A stretch of 64,000 nucleotides of DNA. Origin: Alphaproteobacteria bacterium. GTDB taxonomy: Bacteria; Pseudomonadota; Alphaproteobacteria; Caulobacterales; Parvularculaceae. Positions 46,361 to 56,918 of this stretch are shown here, piece after piece. Both the position numbers and the translations under genes were made by a program. Every line of letters begins with the position of its first letter. Positions within the stretch are counted from its first letter, which is position 1. The notes under the pieces were generated by a model. That model saw only the letters and a program-made list of their open reading frames with translations, ran no database searches and was not told the DNA's origin. The stretch is from assembly GCA_016125455.1 (NCBI GenBank), contig WGLS01000030.1, positions 54,175 through 118,174 on the forward strand, given 5' to 3'.

Positions 46361-47560
46361 ATGCCTAGAGCGATGAATTCAGGAGTTGAAGCCGGCCCGC
46401 CGGCGCGGGCGGCGGTCGTTGCGGCCATGGCGCTTGTTTTGTCCGCATGCGGCGGTGAAAGCGGCGGGCAGCAGGCGGCGCAGGCGATTGTTGTTCCAAT
46501 GGCCAGCCCGGTCGTCAAGGAAGTGACGGTCTGGGACGAATATGTCGGCCGCTTCGAAGCGGTGAACCGGGTCGAAATCCGTCCGCGCGTCTCAGGCTAT
46601 CTTGAGGCGGTTCATTTTCAGGACGGCGCGCTCATCGAAAAGGGCGACGCCCTGTTCACGATCGATCCACGCCCATTCCGGGCCGCGCTCGACGGTGCGC
46701 AAGCGCGGGCGGAATCGGCGCGCACGGCTGCCCGGCTTGCCGCTGCGGAGCTTGATCGCGCAAAGAGGCTGCTGGAGTCGCGCGCTGGCAGCCAGGAGGA
46801 ATACGATCGCCGCCTGCAGGCCAAACAGGCGGCGGACGCCGAAGTCGCCGCGGCGAATGCGGCCGTGACCCAAGCGGAGCTTGAACTCGAGTTCACTGAC
46901 ATCCGGTCGCCGATTTCGGGCCGCGCAAGCCGCGACTTCGTCAATACCGGCAACCTGGTGAGCGCGCAGACCTCGCTCCTGACGACGATCGTCTCAATTG
47001 ATCCGATCCATTTCGTCTTTACCGGGAGCGAGCAGGACTATCTGAACTATTCGCGCCTGTCCCAGGCCGGCAACCGGGAAAGCTCCCGCAACGCGCCAAA
47101 CCCCGTTCGCATCAAGCTCGAAGACCAGGAAGACTATCTGGTCGAAGGCGTCATGAACTTTGTCGACAACGCGCTGAATCCCGGCACCGGCACCATCGAG
47201 GCGCAGGCGATCGTGGAGAACGACGACGGCTTCCTCACGCCGGGCATGTTCGGCAGGCTGCGGCTTTACGGCCGCGATCCGTTCCAGGCGACGCTCATTC
47301 CGGATACGGCCATTCAGTTCGACCAGTCGCGGCAATTCGTTTGGGTGATGGGCGAAGGCGGCGCGGCGGAAATGCGGACGGTGCGACTGGGGCGTCTCGT
47401 TGCGGACGGCATGCGGATCGTCGAGGAGGGCCTTTCGCCGGCGGACAAGATCGTCGTCGCCGGTTTCGCCCGCGTGCGCCCCGGCGCGCCGCTGCAACCG
47501 GCGCCCGACGGGCCGCCGGGGGGTGACGCGTCGGTCGCGTCGGCCGGAACGGACGAGTAG
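46361..47560 (+). CDS. RND efflux periplasmic adaptor (MexA/AcrA family)
   Basis: The 399-residue adaptor links the inner-membrane pump to the outer-membrane channel. The lipobox LSAC follows a short hydrophobic segment. The order is lipoyl half-domain (GRFEAVNRVEIRPRVSGYLE), an alpha-helical hairpin (ARAESARTAARLAAAELDRAKRLL... about residues 105-170), the second lipoyl half (LELEFTDIRSPISGRASR) and beta-barrel and membrane-proximal domains. The start is uncertain: ATGs at 46361 and 46373 both precede the signal, and the upstream ATG at 46256 would add about 35 residues unlike a signal. It is the first gene of a three-gene efflux operon. Confidence 0.92.
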   Translation: MPRAMNSGVEAGPPARAAVVAAMALVLSACGGESGGQQAAQAIVVPMASPVVKEVTVWDEYVGRFEAVNRVEIRPRVSGYLEAVHFQDGALIEKGDALFTIDPRPFRAALDGAQARAESARTAARLAAAELDRAKRLLESRAGSQEEYDRRLQAKQAADAEVAAANAAVTQAELELEFTDIRSPISGRASRDFVNTGNLVSAQTSLLTTIVSIDPIHFVFTGSEQDYLNYSRLSQAGNRESSRNAPNPVRIKLEDQEDYLVEGVMNFVDNALNPGTGTIEAQAIVENDDGFLTPGMFGRLRLYGRDPFQATLIPDTAIQFDQSRQFVWVMGEGGAAEMRTVRLGRLVADGMRIVEEGLSPADKIVVAGFARVRPGAPLQPAPDGPPGGDASVASAGTDE

Positions 47561-47578
47561 TCGGGGCGGCGCAGCGGC

Positions 47579-50500
47579 ATGAAGTTTTCCCACTTTTTCA
47601 TCGACCGTCCGATCTTCGCATCGGTCGTGTCGATCGTCATCGTCCTGATCGGCCTGATCGCCTACACAGGCCTACCGGTCTCCCAGTACCCCGACGTTGC
47701 GCCGCCGACCGTGCAGGTCACGGCGGCTTATCCCGGCGCATCGGCGGAAATTGTCTCACAGACCGTCGCAACGCCGCTGGAGCAGGAAATCAACGGCGTC
47801 GAGGGCATGATTTACATGTTGTCCCAGTCGACCGCCGACGGTCGCGTCACTCTGACGATTTCATTTGAGCAGGGTACGGATGTCGACAACGCTCAGGTGC
47901 TTGTGCAGAACCGCGTCGCCCGGGCCGAGCCGCGACTGCCTGAAGAGGTGCGTCGCCTTGGCGTCGTGACCCAGAAGTCATCGCCCGACTTCCTGATGGT
48001 CATACACCTTCTGTCACCGGACAATACGTACGATCAGCTCTACGTCTCGAATTACGCCACGCTGCAGGTGCGAGATGAACTCGCCCGCGTCGACGGCGTC
48101 GGCAACGTGAACGTGTTCGGCGCGCGCGATTATGCGATGCGCGTCTGGATCGACCCGGAACGCGCGGCGGAGTTCGACCTCACCGCCGGTGAGATCGTCG
48201 GGGCGCTGCGCCGCCAGAACATCCAGGTAGCATCGGGAACGCTCAACCAGTCGCCGATGCCGAATGCGGACGCCTTCGAATATTCCGTCCAGACCCTCGG
48301 TCGCCTGACAGCGCCCGAGGAATTCGGCGACATTGTCGTAAAGTCAGGCGCAGACGGATCGGCGCTTGTGCGGGTGCGCGACATTGGCCGCGTCGAACTT
48401 GGCGCGCAGGACTATTCGACGAACGCCTATCTCGACAATCAGCCGGCAGTCGCGATGGCGGTGTTCCAGCGTCCGGGATCGAACGCGCTGACCACGGCCG
48501 AAGCGGTCCTTGACCTGATCGAAGAGCGCTCTGAGGCTTTCCCGCCGGGGCTTGAGTATCGCGTTATCTACAACCCGACGGCGTTCGTCGAAGAATCCGT
48601 CGACGAAGTCTACAAAACAATATTCGAGGCGACGGTCCTCGTCGTGATCGTCGTGTTCGTATTCCTGCAATCGATCCGCGCCGCGCTGATCCCGATCCTG
48701 GCGATCCCGGTATCGCTCATCGGCGCGTTCGCGATCATGGCGTTGTTTGGTTTTTCGCTGAATAACCTGTCGCTGTTCGGGCTCGTGCTCGCGATCGGGA
48801 TTGTCGTCGATGACGCGATCGTCGTCGTGGAAAGCGTCGAGCGCAATCTTGAGGCGGGGATGTCGCCGCGCGATGCGGCTCGGCGCACCATGGACGAAGT
48901 CGGCGGCGCCCTCATCGCCATCTCGCTGGTGCTGGCGTCGGTGTTCGTGCCGACGGCGTTCATTCCGGGCCTGTCAGGCGCCTTCTATCAGCAGTTCGCG
49001 CTCACGATCGCGGCGGCGACGACGGTTTCGCTGGTCGTCTCCCTGACCCTTAGTCCTGCGCTCGCCGCGCTCCTGCTGCGGCCGCGCGAAGAAAAGTCCG
49101 GCGAGACCCGCGGCGGTCCATTGAATTCGTTTTTCAATGCCTTCAATCGCAGCTTCGAGCGGTTGACCAAAGGCTACGTGGGCGCAGTTGCACGGCTCGT
49201 GCGCATGACCGGGGTCGTCCTCCTCGTGTATGGCGGCCTCCTGGCCATCACGGCGCTGGAGTTTCGCCTCACGCCGGGTGGATTTATTCCGGATCAGGAT
49301 CAGGGCTACCTGATCGGCGTCGTCAACCTGCCGCAAGGATCATCGCTTGAGCGAACCGATGCCGTCGTCAGGAAGGCCGCTGAAATTGGCCTAGATACGG
49401 ACGGCATTATTCACGCGGCGCAGTTCGCCGGCTTCAACGGCGCGAACTTCACCAATGCGTCGAACGCAGGCGCGATTTTCTTCACAATGGAGGAGTTCGG
49501 CCACCGCCCTGGCTACCGCGCGGTGCAGCAAGAGCTTCAGATGGCGCTTGCGACCGGCATCAGCGAAGCGTTCGTGCTGGTCATCGCGCCGCCGCCGGTG
49601 CGCGGGATCGGCTCCGGGTCGGGCTTCAAGATGATGGTGCAGGACCGTGCGGGGCTCGGCCTGCCGGCTCTTCAGCAGGCGTCGTTTCAGCTGATGATGG
49701 CGGCCAACCAGGACCCGCAGCTGCGCAACGTCTTCACGTTCTTCGAAACCTCGACGCCCCAGGTCTATCTCGACATCGACCGCGAGAAAGCCGAACTCAT
49801 GGGACTGCAATCGAGCGGCATTTTTGAGGCGCTGGAGGTCTATCTTGGCTCGGCGTTCGTCAACGACTTCAGCTATCTCGGGCGGAGCTATCGCGTAACG
49901 GCCCAGGCAGACGCCAATTTCCGGCGCGACCTCGAGGACATATCGCTCTACTACGCGCGCAATGCGCAAGGGGAGATGGCGCCTGTGGAGGCGGTCGCGA
50001 AAGCGCGCATGACCGCGGGATCCAGCCGCGTGCCGCGCTACAATCTTTTCCCTGCGGCCGCGGTTCAGGGCGAGCCGGCCCCCGGCGTCTCTTCCTCGGC
50101 GGCGCTGGACCGGATGGAGGCGCTCGCCGAACAGGTGCTGCCGCCGGGCTTTGCGTTTGAATGGACTGAAATCGCCTATCAACAGAAAACCGCCGGGAAC
50201 ACCGCGGGCCTCGTCTTCGCGCTGGCGGTCGTCTTTGTGTTTCTTGTTCTCGCAGCGCAATTCGAGAGCCTGACCCTGCCGCTGTCGGTGATCCTCATTG
50301 TGCCGATGACGCTCCTGTCCGCGATAACGGGCGTCAACATCGCCGGTCAGAGCAATAATATCCTTACCCAGATCGGCTTCGTCGTGCTGATCGGGCTGGC
50401 GGCGAAGAACGCCATCCTGATCGTCGAGTTCGCGAAACAGCAGGCGGAAGACGGCGCCTCGCCGATAGACGCCGCGATCGAAGCAGCGCGACTGCGATTG

Positions 50501-50722
50501 CGGCCGATCCTGATGACGTCGTTCGCCTTTATTCTTGGCGTCGTGCCGCTGGTCATTGCATCGGGCGCCGGGGCGGAAATGCGCAACGCGCTTGGCGTCG
50601 CCGTGTTCTCGGGCATGCTCGGCGTTACGGCATTCGGCCTGTTGCTGACGCCGGCGTTCTACGTCATGACGCAAGGCGTCGGTCGGGCGAAGCGCGCCGA
50701 TCGTCCGGTTCCGGCGGAATAG
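47579..50722 (+). CDS. RND efflux pump permease (AcrB/MexB family, HAE1)
   Basis: The 1047-residue inner-membrane proton antiporter expels drugs or hydrophobic compounds. It opens with the family-typical [16 protein letters not shown]. The TM4 proton-relay Asp pair is in [16 protein letters not shown] (about residues 407-412), and the TM10 Lys is in [16 protein letters not shown]. Twelve transmembrane helices and two large periplasmic loops are consistent with a full-length HAE-type pump. It sits 18 bp after the adaptor and 8 bp before the outer-membrane factor. Substrate range cannot be read from sequence. Confidence 0.96.
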   Translation: MKFSHFFIDRPIFASVVSIVIVLIGLIAYTGLPVSQYPDVAPPTVQVTAAYPGASAEIVSQTVATPLEQEINGVEGMIYMLSQSTADGRVTLTISFEQGTDVDNAQVLVQNRVARAEPRLPEEVRRLGVVTQKSSPDFLMVIHLLSPDNTYDQLYVSNYATLQVRDELARVDGVGNVNVFGARDYAMRVWIDPERAAEFDLTAGEIVGALRRQNIQVASGTLNQSPMPNADAFEYSVQTLGRLTAPEEFGDIVVKSGADGSALVRVRDIGRVELGAQDYSTNAYLDNQPAVAMAVFQRPGSNALTTAEAVLDLIEERSEAFPPGLEYRVIYNPTAFVEESVDEVYKTIFEATVLVVIVVFVFLQSIRAALIPILAIPVSLIGAFAIMALFGFSLNNLSLFGLVLAIGIVVDDAIVVVESVERNLEAGMSPRDAARRTMDEVGGALIAISLVLASVFVPTAFIPGLSGAFYQQFALTIAAATTVSLVVSLTLSPALAALLLRPREEKSGETRGGPLNSFFNAFNRSFERLTKGYVGAVARLVRMTGVVLLVYGGLLAITALEFRLTPGGFIPDQDQGYLIGVVNLPQGSSLERTDAVVRKAAEIGLDTDGIIHAAQFAGFNGANFTNASNAGAIFFTMEEFGHRPGYRAVQQELQMALATGISEAFVLVIAPPPVRGIGSGSGFKMMVQDRAGLGLPALQQASFQLMMAANQDPQLRNVFTFFETSTPQVYLDIDREKAELMGLQSSGIFEALEVYLGSAFVNDFSYLGRSYRVTAQADANFRRDLEDISLYYARNAQGEMAPVEAVAKARMTAGSSRVPRYNLFPAAAVQGEPAPGVSSSAALDRMEALAEQVLPPGFAFEWTEIAYQQKTAGNTAGLVFALAVVFVFLVLAAQFESLTLPLSVILIVPMTLLSAITGVNIAGQSNNILTQIGFVVLIGLAAKNAILIVEFAKQQAEDGASPIDAAIEAARLRLRPILMTSFAFILGVVPLVIASGAGAEMRNALGVAVFSGMLGVTAFGLLLTPAFYVMTQGVGRAKRADRPVPAE

Positions 50723-50730
50723 GGGGCGAC

Positions 50731-52158
50731 ATGGCTTTCAAGACGCAAATCGGGTCCGTCGTCGCCGCGCTTCTCGCCAGCGGGTGCACGGTGATCGGAC
50801 CAGACTACAAGTCGCCTGGGACGACGGACTATGAGGCGCCCGGCTTCATCAACGCGGCCGGCTACGATGGCGAGGCGCCGCTTGCGGACTGGTGGACGCT
50901 CGCGGACGATCCGGTGCTCGATGCGCTCGTCGCGCGCAGCCTTGCCGAGAACAACAGCCTTGGCTCGGCCTATGCGAACGTCAATGCAGCGCGGGCGCAA
51001 TGGGGCCTTGCGCGCCTCAACCGCGCGCCATTTGATACCATAAGCGGATCGTATCTGGAGTCCCGCACCAGCTCTGCCGTGTTCGCGGCAAGCACCGGCC
51101 AGGCTGCGGCCCAGCCCTTCCCGACGAATGATATCTCCGACCTCGGCGTTTCCGCCACCTGGGAAGTCGATCTGTTCGGCCGCGTCACCCGCACGATCAA
51201 TATCGCCAAGGCGGATCTCGGCGAGGCGCAGGCGTTGCTGGCTGACCTGCGCGCCGTCGTCGTTGCGGACGCCGTCGACGCTTACGTCAATCTCCGCGGT
51301 CTTGAAGTGCAGCTCGAAGTCGCCGAGGAAAACGTCCGTGTGCAACAGTCGACCCTGCGCGTAACCGAGGCGACGCGCGACGCCGGCCGCGGCACCGACC
51401 TCGACGTTGACCTTGCCCAGGCGCAGCTTTCGGGCACGCTCGCGGCGATCCCGCCGCTGAAGGCTGCTATTTCCGCAGCGACCTACCAACTCGGCGTCCT
51501 TACCGGCCAGACCCCGGCGGAGATTTCGGCGATCGTTGCCGACAGCGCGCCCCTGCCGCTCTTCGAAGGCGAGATCGCCATTGGCGACCCGGCGCAATTG
51601 CTGCGGCGCCGACCCGATATCTCTGCGGCCGAACGCGCGCTAGCGTCGGCGACTGAACGGATCGGGCTCAACATCGTCGAAGCGTTCCCGCGGATCGACA
51701 TCATTGGCCAGGCGGGATACCAGGCCGTCGGCTTCAACAGCCAGTTCTCCGAGAACGCCCTGAATTTTGCCGCGGGCCCGTCGGTGACGTGGTCGCTGAC
51801 GAACCTTGTGCGCGCCCATCGGACCGTGCGCGCCGCAAAGGCGGGAGCGGACGCCGCTTTCGAGGCCTACGAGGGGACGATCCTCAGCGCCCTTGCCGAG
51901 GCCGAGATCGCTTTCGCACGACAGGCGCGGCTGCAGGAGCGTCTCGTTCACCTGTCGGAGGCCGACCGGGCGAGCGGCGAGGCGGCGCGTCTTGCGCGCA
52001 TACGCTACGAAAACGGCGCGACGAATTTTCTCAATGTTCTCGATGCGGAGCGCCGACAGATCGAAGCGGCGACGGCGCTCGCGACTGGCGAGACCGAACT
52101 GGCGCGCGCGCGGGTCGCTGTGTTCCGGGCGCTTCGCGCGGGACCGTCCGCCAATTGA
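50731..52158 (+). CDS. Outer-membrane efflux lipoprotein (OprM/NodT family)
   Basis: The 475-residue outer-membrane channel protein has lipobox LASGC (Cys18) followed by the family hallmark TVIGPDYKSP. Two repeats of the outer-membrane efflux domain are present (about residues 55-250 and 265-465), including LRRRPDISAAERALASATERIG and the C-terminal ARIRYENGATNFLNVLDAERRQ. It completes the tripartite pump encoded by the two genes upstream. Confidence 0.95.
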   Translation: MAFKTQIGSVVAALLASGCTVIGPDYKSPGTTDYEAPGFINAAGYDGEAPLADWWTLADDPVLDALVARSLAENNSLGSAYANVNAARAQWGLARLNRAPFDTISGSYLESRTSSAVFAASTGQAAAQPFPTNDISDLGVSATWEVDLFGRVTRTINIAKADLGEAQALLADLRAVVVADAVDAYVNLRGLEVQLEVAEENVRVQQSTLRVTEATRDAGRGTDLDVDLAQAQLSGTLAAIPPLKAAISAATYQLGVLTGQTPAEISAIVADSAPLPLFEGEIAIGDPAQLLRRRPDISAAERALASATERIGLNIVEAFPRIDIIGQAGYQAVGFNSQFSENALNFAAGPSVTWSLTNLVRAHRTVRAAKAGADAAFEAYEGTILSALAEAEIAFARQARLQERLVHLSEADRASGEAARLARIRYENGATNFLNVLDAERRQIEAATALATGETELARARVAVFRALRAGPSAN

Positions 52159-52209
52159 TCGACCTTCAAGTTCGTTCTCGCTCATGTTGAACGCCGGTCG
52201 ACGAATAAA

Positions 52210-52237
52210 TTGACATTCGCCATGCCAATAGTAGGCT
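52210..52237 (+). promoter_or_regulatory. Candidate promoter for the MBL-TetR-FGE operon
   Basis: TTGACA at 52210-52215 is a perfect -35 hexamer. With a 16-base spacer the -10 would be TAGGCT (52232-52237), a weak match. The next gene starts 103 bases downstream. Confidence 0.3.
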
Positions 52238-52340
52238 CCCATCGACGCCCGAAGCCATGCAGGTGGCCGCCGGCGAATGAAGAAGGCGCGGCGCCGGGAC
52301 CGGCGTGTTTCTCGCCGCCGAACGCGGAGCGGATTTGGCT

Positions 52341-53420
52341 ATGCGCTCAAATTTCCGATGGCTTGCGGCGGGCGCGGCGATTGCGCTCTTCGCCTTCCTG
52401 GCTTTCAGGGCGTTCGGACCGGGCCTTGCCGAACAAGCCTTCGGCCGCATCGCCGACAATACCCTCGGCGTCGACGCCAGCGAGGAGCTGCCTGACGGAC
52501 TTCACGTCTACCTCTGCGGCACTGGCTCGCCGATCCCGGATCCCGGCCGCGCCGGGCCATGCATCGGCGTTCTTGCCGGCGAGCGGGCGTTCGTATTCGA
52601 CGTCGGATCGGGCAGCGTGCGCCGGCTGATGCGCATGGGCTTCCCGATGGCGCGACTAGAGGCCGCCCACCTGACCCATTTGCACTCTGACCATATCGAC
52701 GGTCTCGGCGAACTCTTCATGCAGGCGTGGATCGCGGGCGGCCTTGATGCGCCGCTGCCTGTCGTCGGCCCGGTCGGGACCGGAGAGGTCGTCGACGGCT
52801 TCAACGCCTCCTATCGCATCGACGACGGGTACCGCATCGCTCATCACGGCGAGGAGGTGGCGAACCCCGGTGGATCTGGCGGCGCCGCGGTGGAATTCGA
52901 CGCCACCGACGGTGCGGTCCGCATCCTGACGGACGCCGACGGCCTAAGAATCTCGGCGATTGCAGTGGATCACGCGCCGGCGTCGCCAGCCTACGCCTAC
53001 CGGATTGACTATGGCGGGCGTTCCGTCGCGATCAGTGGGGATACCGGACCTGGCTCCGGCTTTGCCAGCCTCGCCGAGGGCGCCGATCTCATGCTCCATG
53101 ACGCGTTGAATCGAGACCTGGTGGCGCGAATGGCGACGGCGGCGCGCGCAAATGGCGACGACAGGATCGCAAAGATCTTTGACGACATTCAGGACTACCA
53201 CGCCTCGCCGCGCGAAGCCGCCGAGACTGCCGAAGAGGCCGGCGTGGGCGAACTCGTTCTCTACCACATCGTGCCGCCCTTGCCGTCAGCCTTGCTCAAC
53301 GACCTGTTCCTTGGCGACGCTGCGGCGGCTTTTGCTGGCGACATCACGATTGGCGTCGATGGCATGCTGTTCAGCCTGCCAGCCGGCGGCGATGACATTC
53401 AGTCCCGCCGGATGAGGTAG
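52341..53420 (+). CDS. Exported metallo-beta-lactamase-fold hydrolase
   Basis: The 359-residue product has an N-terminal membrane anchor or signal (LAAGAAIALFAFLAFRAF). The MBL fold shows the metal motif THLHSDHIDG (about residues 111-120), later GDTGPG and HDA (about 234-255), and YHIVPPLP near the C-terminus. The early GTGSPIPDPGRAGPC resembles the tRNase Z/arylsulfatase branch of MBL proteins, some of which hydrolyse sulfate or phosphate esters. The ATG at 52341, after GGAGCGG, is preferred over a GTG at 52305. It is followed by a TetR gene four bases later and then the FGE-like gene, so an operon is likely. Confidence 0.86.
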   Translation: MRSNFRWLAAGAAIALFAFLAFRAFGPGLAEQAFGRIADNTLGVDASEELPDGLHVYLCGTGSPIPDPGRAGPCIGVLAGERAFVFDVGSGSVRRLMRMGFPMARLEAAHLTHLHSDHIDGLGELFMQAWIAGGLDAPLPVVGPVGTGEVVDGFNASYRIDDGYRIAHHGEEVANPGGSGGAAVEFDATDGAVRILTDADGLRISAIAVDHAPASPAYAYRIDYGGRSVAISGDTGPGSGFASLAEGADLMLHDALNRDLVARMATAARANGDDRIAKIFDDIQDYHASPREAAETAEEAGVGELVLYHIVPPLPSALLNDLFLGDAAAAFAGDITIGVDGMLFSLPAGGDDIQSRRMR

Positions 53421-53423
53421 TTC

Positions 53424-54047
53424 GTGGACAGCAGGATCGACGCCGGGACCGCCGCGATCGCCGATGGAGACGCGAAGCCGAAGACGGATGGACGCCATCA
53501 GCGCACAGAGCGAAATCGGCGAAAGATCATCGCTGCGATGATTGACCTCGTGAACGCCGGAAATTTCGATCCTGCCGCCGGCGACGTCGCGGCGCGCGCC
53601 GGCGTCGGACTGAGGACCGTCTATCGCCACTTCGAGGACATGGACGGGCTCTATCAGGAGATGGCCGCCGAAATCGAGGCGAAGGTGCTGCCGCGGATTG
53701 GAACGCCGCTTTCAGCGACTAGCCTCGCGGGCCGGCTTGCCGAGACGCTTGACCGGCGCGTAGGGATTTTTGAGGAGATCATGCCGGCGCGGATATGCGC
53801 CAGTGCTCGGCGCTTCCGCTCGGCGTTTCTGATGGCTGACTATCGCCGTTTTGTCGCCCATGAACGCAAGGGCGTCGAGCGGGCGCTCGCCGATGAAATT
53901 CCCCGAGCCTCGCCGCTTTTCGCTGCAATCGAAGCGGTCATGAGTTTTGAAACCTGGCGGCGCCTACGTCTCGATCAGGACCTCTCGCCGCAAGACGCGC
54001 GGCGCGTATTGGAAGCGATGCTTGACGCATTGCTCGCCGCCCGATGA
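53424..54047 (+). CDS. TetR/AcrR-family transcriptional regulator
   Basis: The 207-residue regulator has the helix-turn-helix at about residues 28-78 (NRRKIIAAMIDLV then VAARAGVGLRTVYRHFEDM). A GTG at 53424 is the only plausible in-frame start near the domain, three bases after the MBL stop. Its stop overlaps the FGE-like start (ATGA). Targets may be this operon or the adjacent RND pump. The ligand is unknown. Confidence 0.85.
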   Translation: MDSRIDAGTAAIADGDAKPKTDGRHQRTERNRRKIIAAMIDLVNAGNFDPAAGDVAARAGVGLRTVYRHFEDMDGLYQEMAAEIEAKVLPRIGTPLSATSLAGRLAETLDRRVGIFEEIMPARICASARRFRSAFLMADYRRFVAHERKGVERALADEIPRASPLFAAIEAVMSFETWRRLRLDQDLSPQDARRVLEAMLDALLAAR

Positions 54048-55000
54048 GCAAGGTTGGCCGCACAGTTGTCGCGGCAGCCCTTGTTGGAGTCACTGTCGTC
54101 GCTCTTGCGAGCGCCTGTGGCGGGCCTGACGGCGCATCGTCCGATGCTGGAGAATCGAAGCCGGACGCATGCGGCCTGGCTGCCGATACGCTCGACGGCT
54201 TCGTGAGCGTGCCCGCCGGCGCATTCAGAAGAGGCAGGATGGCGCTCTATCCCGAGGAAAGACCGCACCCTGAGGAAGAGACGGGCGGTCAGTTGCATAT
54301 CGACACCTTCAGTCTTTTGTCCCACGAAGTCACGAATGCGGAGTTCGCCGCGTTCGTGGACGCGACCGACTATGTGACGGATGCGGAGCGAGGCGTTGAC
54401 GACGGGCGGCCGGACGCCGGCTCGGCCGTTTTTCGCGCGGTCTCGGGCTCGGCGGACCCGCAGCCCTGGGCGCTCGTCCGCGGCGCCAGCTGGCGAGCGC
54501 CGGAAGGTCCGGGATCGGATCTTTCGGGGCGCGAGCTACATCCCGTCGTCCATGTGTCGTTGAATGACGCGCGCGCCTATGCGACGTGGGCGGGCGGACG
54601 CCTGCCGACTGAAGCGGAGCTTGAGTACGCAATGAGCCTTGGCCTGCCGGACGCGGCTCGTCCGACCTCCGGCGCTACCGACGATGCGGGTCGCCCGCGG
54701 GCGAACATCTGGCAGGGAATGTTCCCGTTTTCCAATACAGGTGAGGACGGCTTTTTCGGCTCGGCGCCCGTTGGGTGTTTTGGCGCGGATCGTCTTGGCG
54801 CATACGACCTTATCGGGAATGTCTGGGAATGGACCGAAACGCCTTACGGTCCCGGATCCCATGCGATCAAGGGCGGATCGTTCCTGTGCGCAGAGAACTT
54901 CTGCCGTCGATTTCGGCCCGCGGCGCGTCAACCTCAGGAAACCGATTTTTCCGCAAGCCATATTGGCTTTCGGATTGTTCGCGAACGAGCCGACCAGTGA
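54044..55000 (+). CDS. Formylglycine-generating enzyme-like lipoprotein (SUMF1 family)
   Basis: The 318-residue protein should oxidise the sulfatase active-site cysteine to formylglycine using O2 and Cu(I). It has an N-terminal export segment with a probable lipobox (LASAC), unlike typical cytosolic bacterial FGE. The SUMF1 fold runs from about residue 50: VSVPAGAFRRG, EVTNAEFAAFVDAT, HPVVHVSLNDARAYATWAGGRLPTEAE, and YDLIGNVWEWTETPYG. The paired catalytic cysteines occur in GGSFLCAENFCRR (Cys282 and Cys287), with the same spacing as in human SUMF1, so real FGE activity is plausible. It converges on a sulfatase gene eight bases away. Confidence 0.85.
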   Translation: MSKVGRTVVAAALVGVTVVALASACGGPDGASSDAGESKPDACGLAADTLDGFVSVPAGAFRRGRMALYPEERPHPEEETGGQLHIDTFSLLSHEVTNAEFAAFVDATDYVTDAERGVDDGRPDAGSAVFRAVSGSADPQPWALVRGASWRAPEGPGSDLSGRELHPVVHVSLNDARAYATWAGGRLPTEAELEYAMSLGLPDAARPTSGATDDAGRPRANIWQGMFPFSNTGEDGFFGSAPVGCFGADRLGAYDLIGNVWEWTETPYGPGSHAIKGGSFLCAENFCRRFRPAARQPQETDFSASHIGFRIVRERADQ

Positions 55001-55008
55001 CAGGCGGG

Positions 55009-56682
55009 TCAGTTCGGCCAGTAGACGAACTCTTCTCCCGGCTGCGGCGGGTCAGCAATCGTACGGTCGATCGGGATCGGACTTTCAATCGTATAGGGAT
55101 AAAGCGGCGGCCTCGCGCCTGCCCAGTGCGCTTCGATCAGCCGCCGCAACTCAGCCAGCTTGTCGGGCCGCGTCGACGCGAGGTTCTTTCTTTCCTCCGG
55201 GTCCGTTGAAAGGTCGAAGAGCCACTCCTTATCCTGCCTGCCATTCACCTGGAGCTTCCAGTCGCCAGCCCGGACCACGCGATAGTAACCGCTCGACCAG
55301 AATATTGCGTCGTCCGGCCGGTCAATCGCGCCGTCGCCGATTGCTGCGGGAAGAAGGTTTTTGCCGTCGATCGCGACCCCGGCCGGCAAAGTGGCGCCGG
55401 CCGCCGCAGCGAGGGTCGGCATGACGTCTATATGCGCCGCAGGCTGATCAATACGCGTGCCGGGCCGGATCCGGGCTGGCCAGGAAATGAACATCGGCAC
55501 CCGGATGCCGCCTTCGAACAGCGTGATCTTCCAGCCGCGATATGGCGCGTTCACCTCCGGCAGGCCGAGATAGCCGGCCCCGCCATTGTCCGAGGAAAAT
55601 ACGAAGATTGTATTCTCTGCGAGGCCCTCATCCTCCAGCTTGTCCATTATGTCGCCGACTGAGCGATCGAGGGCGCGGATCATCGCCGCATAGACGCGCA
55701 GGCGATGGGGAACAATGTCGCCGACCGCCTCGAAGTCCTCGCGGGTCGCCTGAAGGGGCGTGTGGACGCCCCAGTGAGCGAGGTAGAGAAAGAACGGGCG
55801 ATTGCGGTTCGCTTCGATCGCCTTTTCGGCTTCGCGGGTCCAGTAGTCCGTGAGATAGCCGCCCGGCTCGAACCAGTCGCCGTCATTATAGGACGCGGCG
55901 AACTGCATCCGTGACCAGAGGAAAATGTCGATAGGATCGAAGTCGAGCCGGGCGTTTACCGCGTTTTCGTTGTCCTCCGGCAGGTAAAGTCCGCTCGCCA
56001 TGAGGAGGCTTTCATCGAAACCCTGGGCGGTTGGCCTCGACTCCTCGCTTCGGCCAAGATGCCACTTGCCGATGTGCATTGTGTGATAGCCGCGCTCGCG
56101 CAGCACTTCGGCGATGGTGATTTCATCGGCGGGCAGGCCCTGGCGCTCGTAGGGGAGCGCCGCCTCGCTTGCCGCCCTGTTCCATTCCACGGGGGGCAGA
56201 CCGGCGGCGGCCGTCTCTGAGAAAAGGGACACAATCCGTCCCATGCCGTCCGGGGTCGGCGTGAATTCAAAACCGGTGCGGGTCGGGTATCGGCCAGTCA
56301 ACAGCATGGCGCGGGATGGCGCGCAGGTGCCGGTGCCGGAATAGGCCTGGCTAAACACAGCGCCGCTTGCCGCCAACCGGTCGATGTTCGGGGTCGGTAC
56401 GCGCCCGCCGGCGACGCCGCCGCCAAAAGTGGAGATGTCATTGATGCCAAGATCATCGGCAAGAATGAAGACGATGTTTGGCGGTCCATCCTTTCGCTTT
56501 GTCGCAGAACCTTCAGCCCCAAGCGCCGGGTCGCTTGCCCAGACAATGTCGCGCGGCGCAGACACGGCAACCTTTCCAGAGGCGCCAACGACATGTAGAA
56601 TGATCGCCTTCCTGTTGAGCCACGCTAAGCCGCCAAGCGCGACGATGAGGGCGAGGGCGAAAAGAGCCAGCCGTTTTAGCAT
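55009..56682 (-). CDS. Membrane-anchored arylsulfatase
   Basis: The 557-residue sulfatase has an N-terminal membrane anchor (LALFALALIVALGGLAWL), placing the catalytic domain in the periplasm. PNIVFILADDLGINDIS provides the metal-binding Asp pair. CAPSRAMLLTGRYPTRTG is the sulfatase signature, with Cys120 the formylglycine precursor. IGKWHLG and FVFSSDNGGAGYLG complete the site. The ATG at 56682 is preferred over the TTG at 56703. It lies convergent to the FGE-like gene, its probable maturase, and downstream of another sulfatase on the same strand. The sulfated substrate is unknown. Confidence 0.92.
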   Translation of the reverse strand: MLKRLALFALALIVALGGLAWLNRKAIILHVVGASGKVAVSAPRDIVWASDPALGAEGSATKRKDGPPNIVFILADDLGINDISTFGGGVAGGRVPTPNIDRLAASGAVFSQAYSGTGTCAPSRAMLLTGRYPTRTGFEFTPTPDGMGRIVSLFSETAAAGLPPVEWNRAASEAALPYERQGLPADEITIAEVLRERGYHTMHIGKWHLGRSEESRPTAQGFDESLLMASGLYLPEDNENAVNARLDFDPIDIFLWSRMQFAASYNDGDWFEPGGYLTDYWTREAEKAIEANRNRPFFLYLAHWGVHTPLQATREDFEAVGDIVPHRLRVYAAMIRALDRSVGDIMDKLEDEGLAENTIFVFSSDNGGAGYLGLPEVNAPYRGWKITLFEGGIRVPMFISWPARIRPGTRIDQPAAHIDVMPTLAAAAGATLPAGVAIDGKNLLPAAIGDGAIDRPDDAIFWSSGYYRVVRAGDWKLQVNGRQDKEWLFDLSTDPEERKNLASTRPDKLAELRRLIEAHWAGARPPLYPYTIESPIPIDRTIADPPQPGEEFVYWPN

Positions 56683-56918
56683 GACATTCTCATCTTGAAA
56701 CAATTTTTATACGAATGAACATTCCCGGCGGCGGCTCCTGCTGCGGCTTGCGCTCAGCATGGCCTCCGGCGATTCTCATCGTCAAGTCGCGCGCGCCGCA
56801 GCGGTTCGGCGCGGTTGCTCTCGTTGAATTCACGGTAAACGCCTGCTGCGCGATACCACGCTTAGGGCTTGCCGGCAAAAAAGGGGCGTTTGGGCCCCGT
56901 GGCGCATGATCGGTCGCA

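Noticed and set aside
49391..50674. 427-codon minus-strand open frame
   Set aside because: It is antisense to the RND permease, very rich in Arg/His, and has no domain signal.
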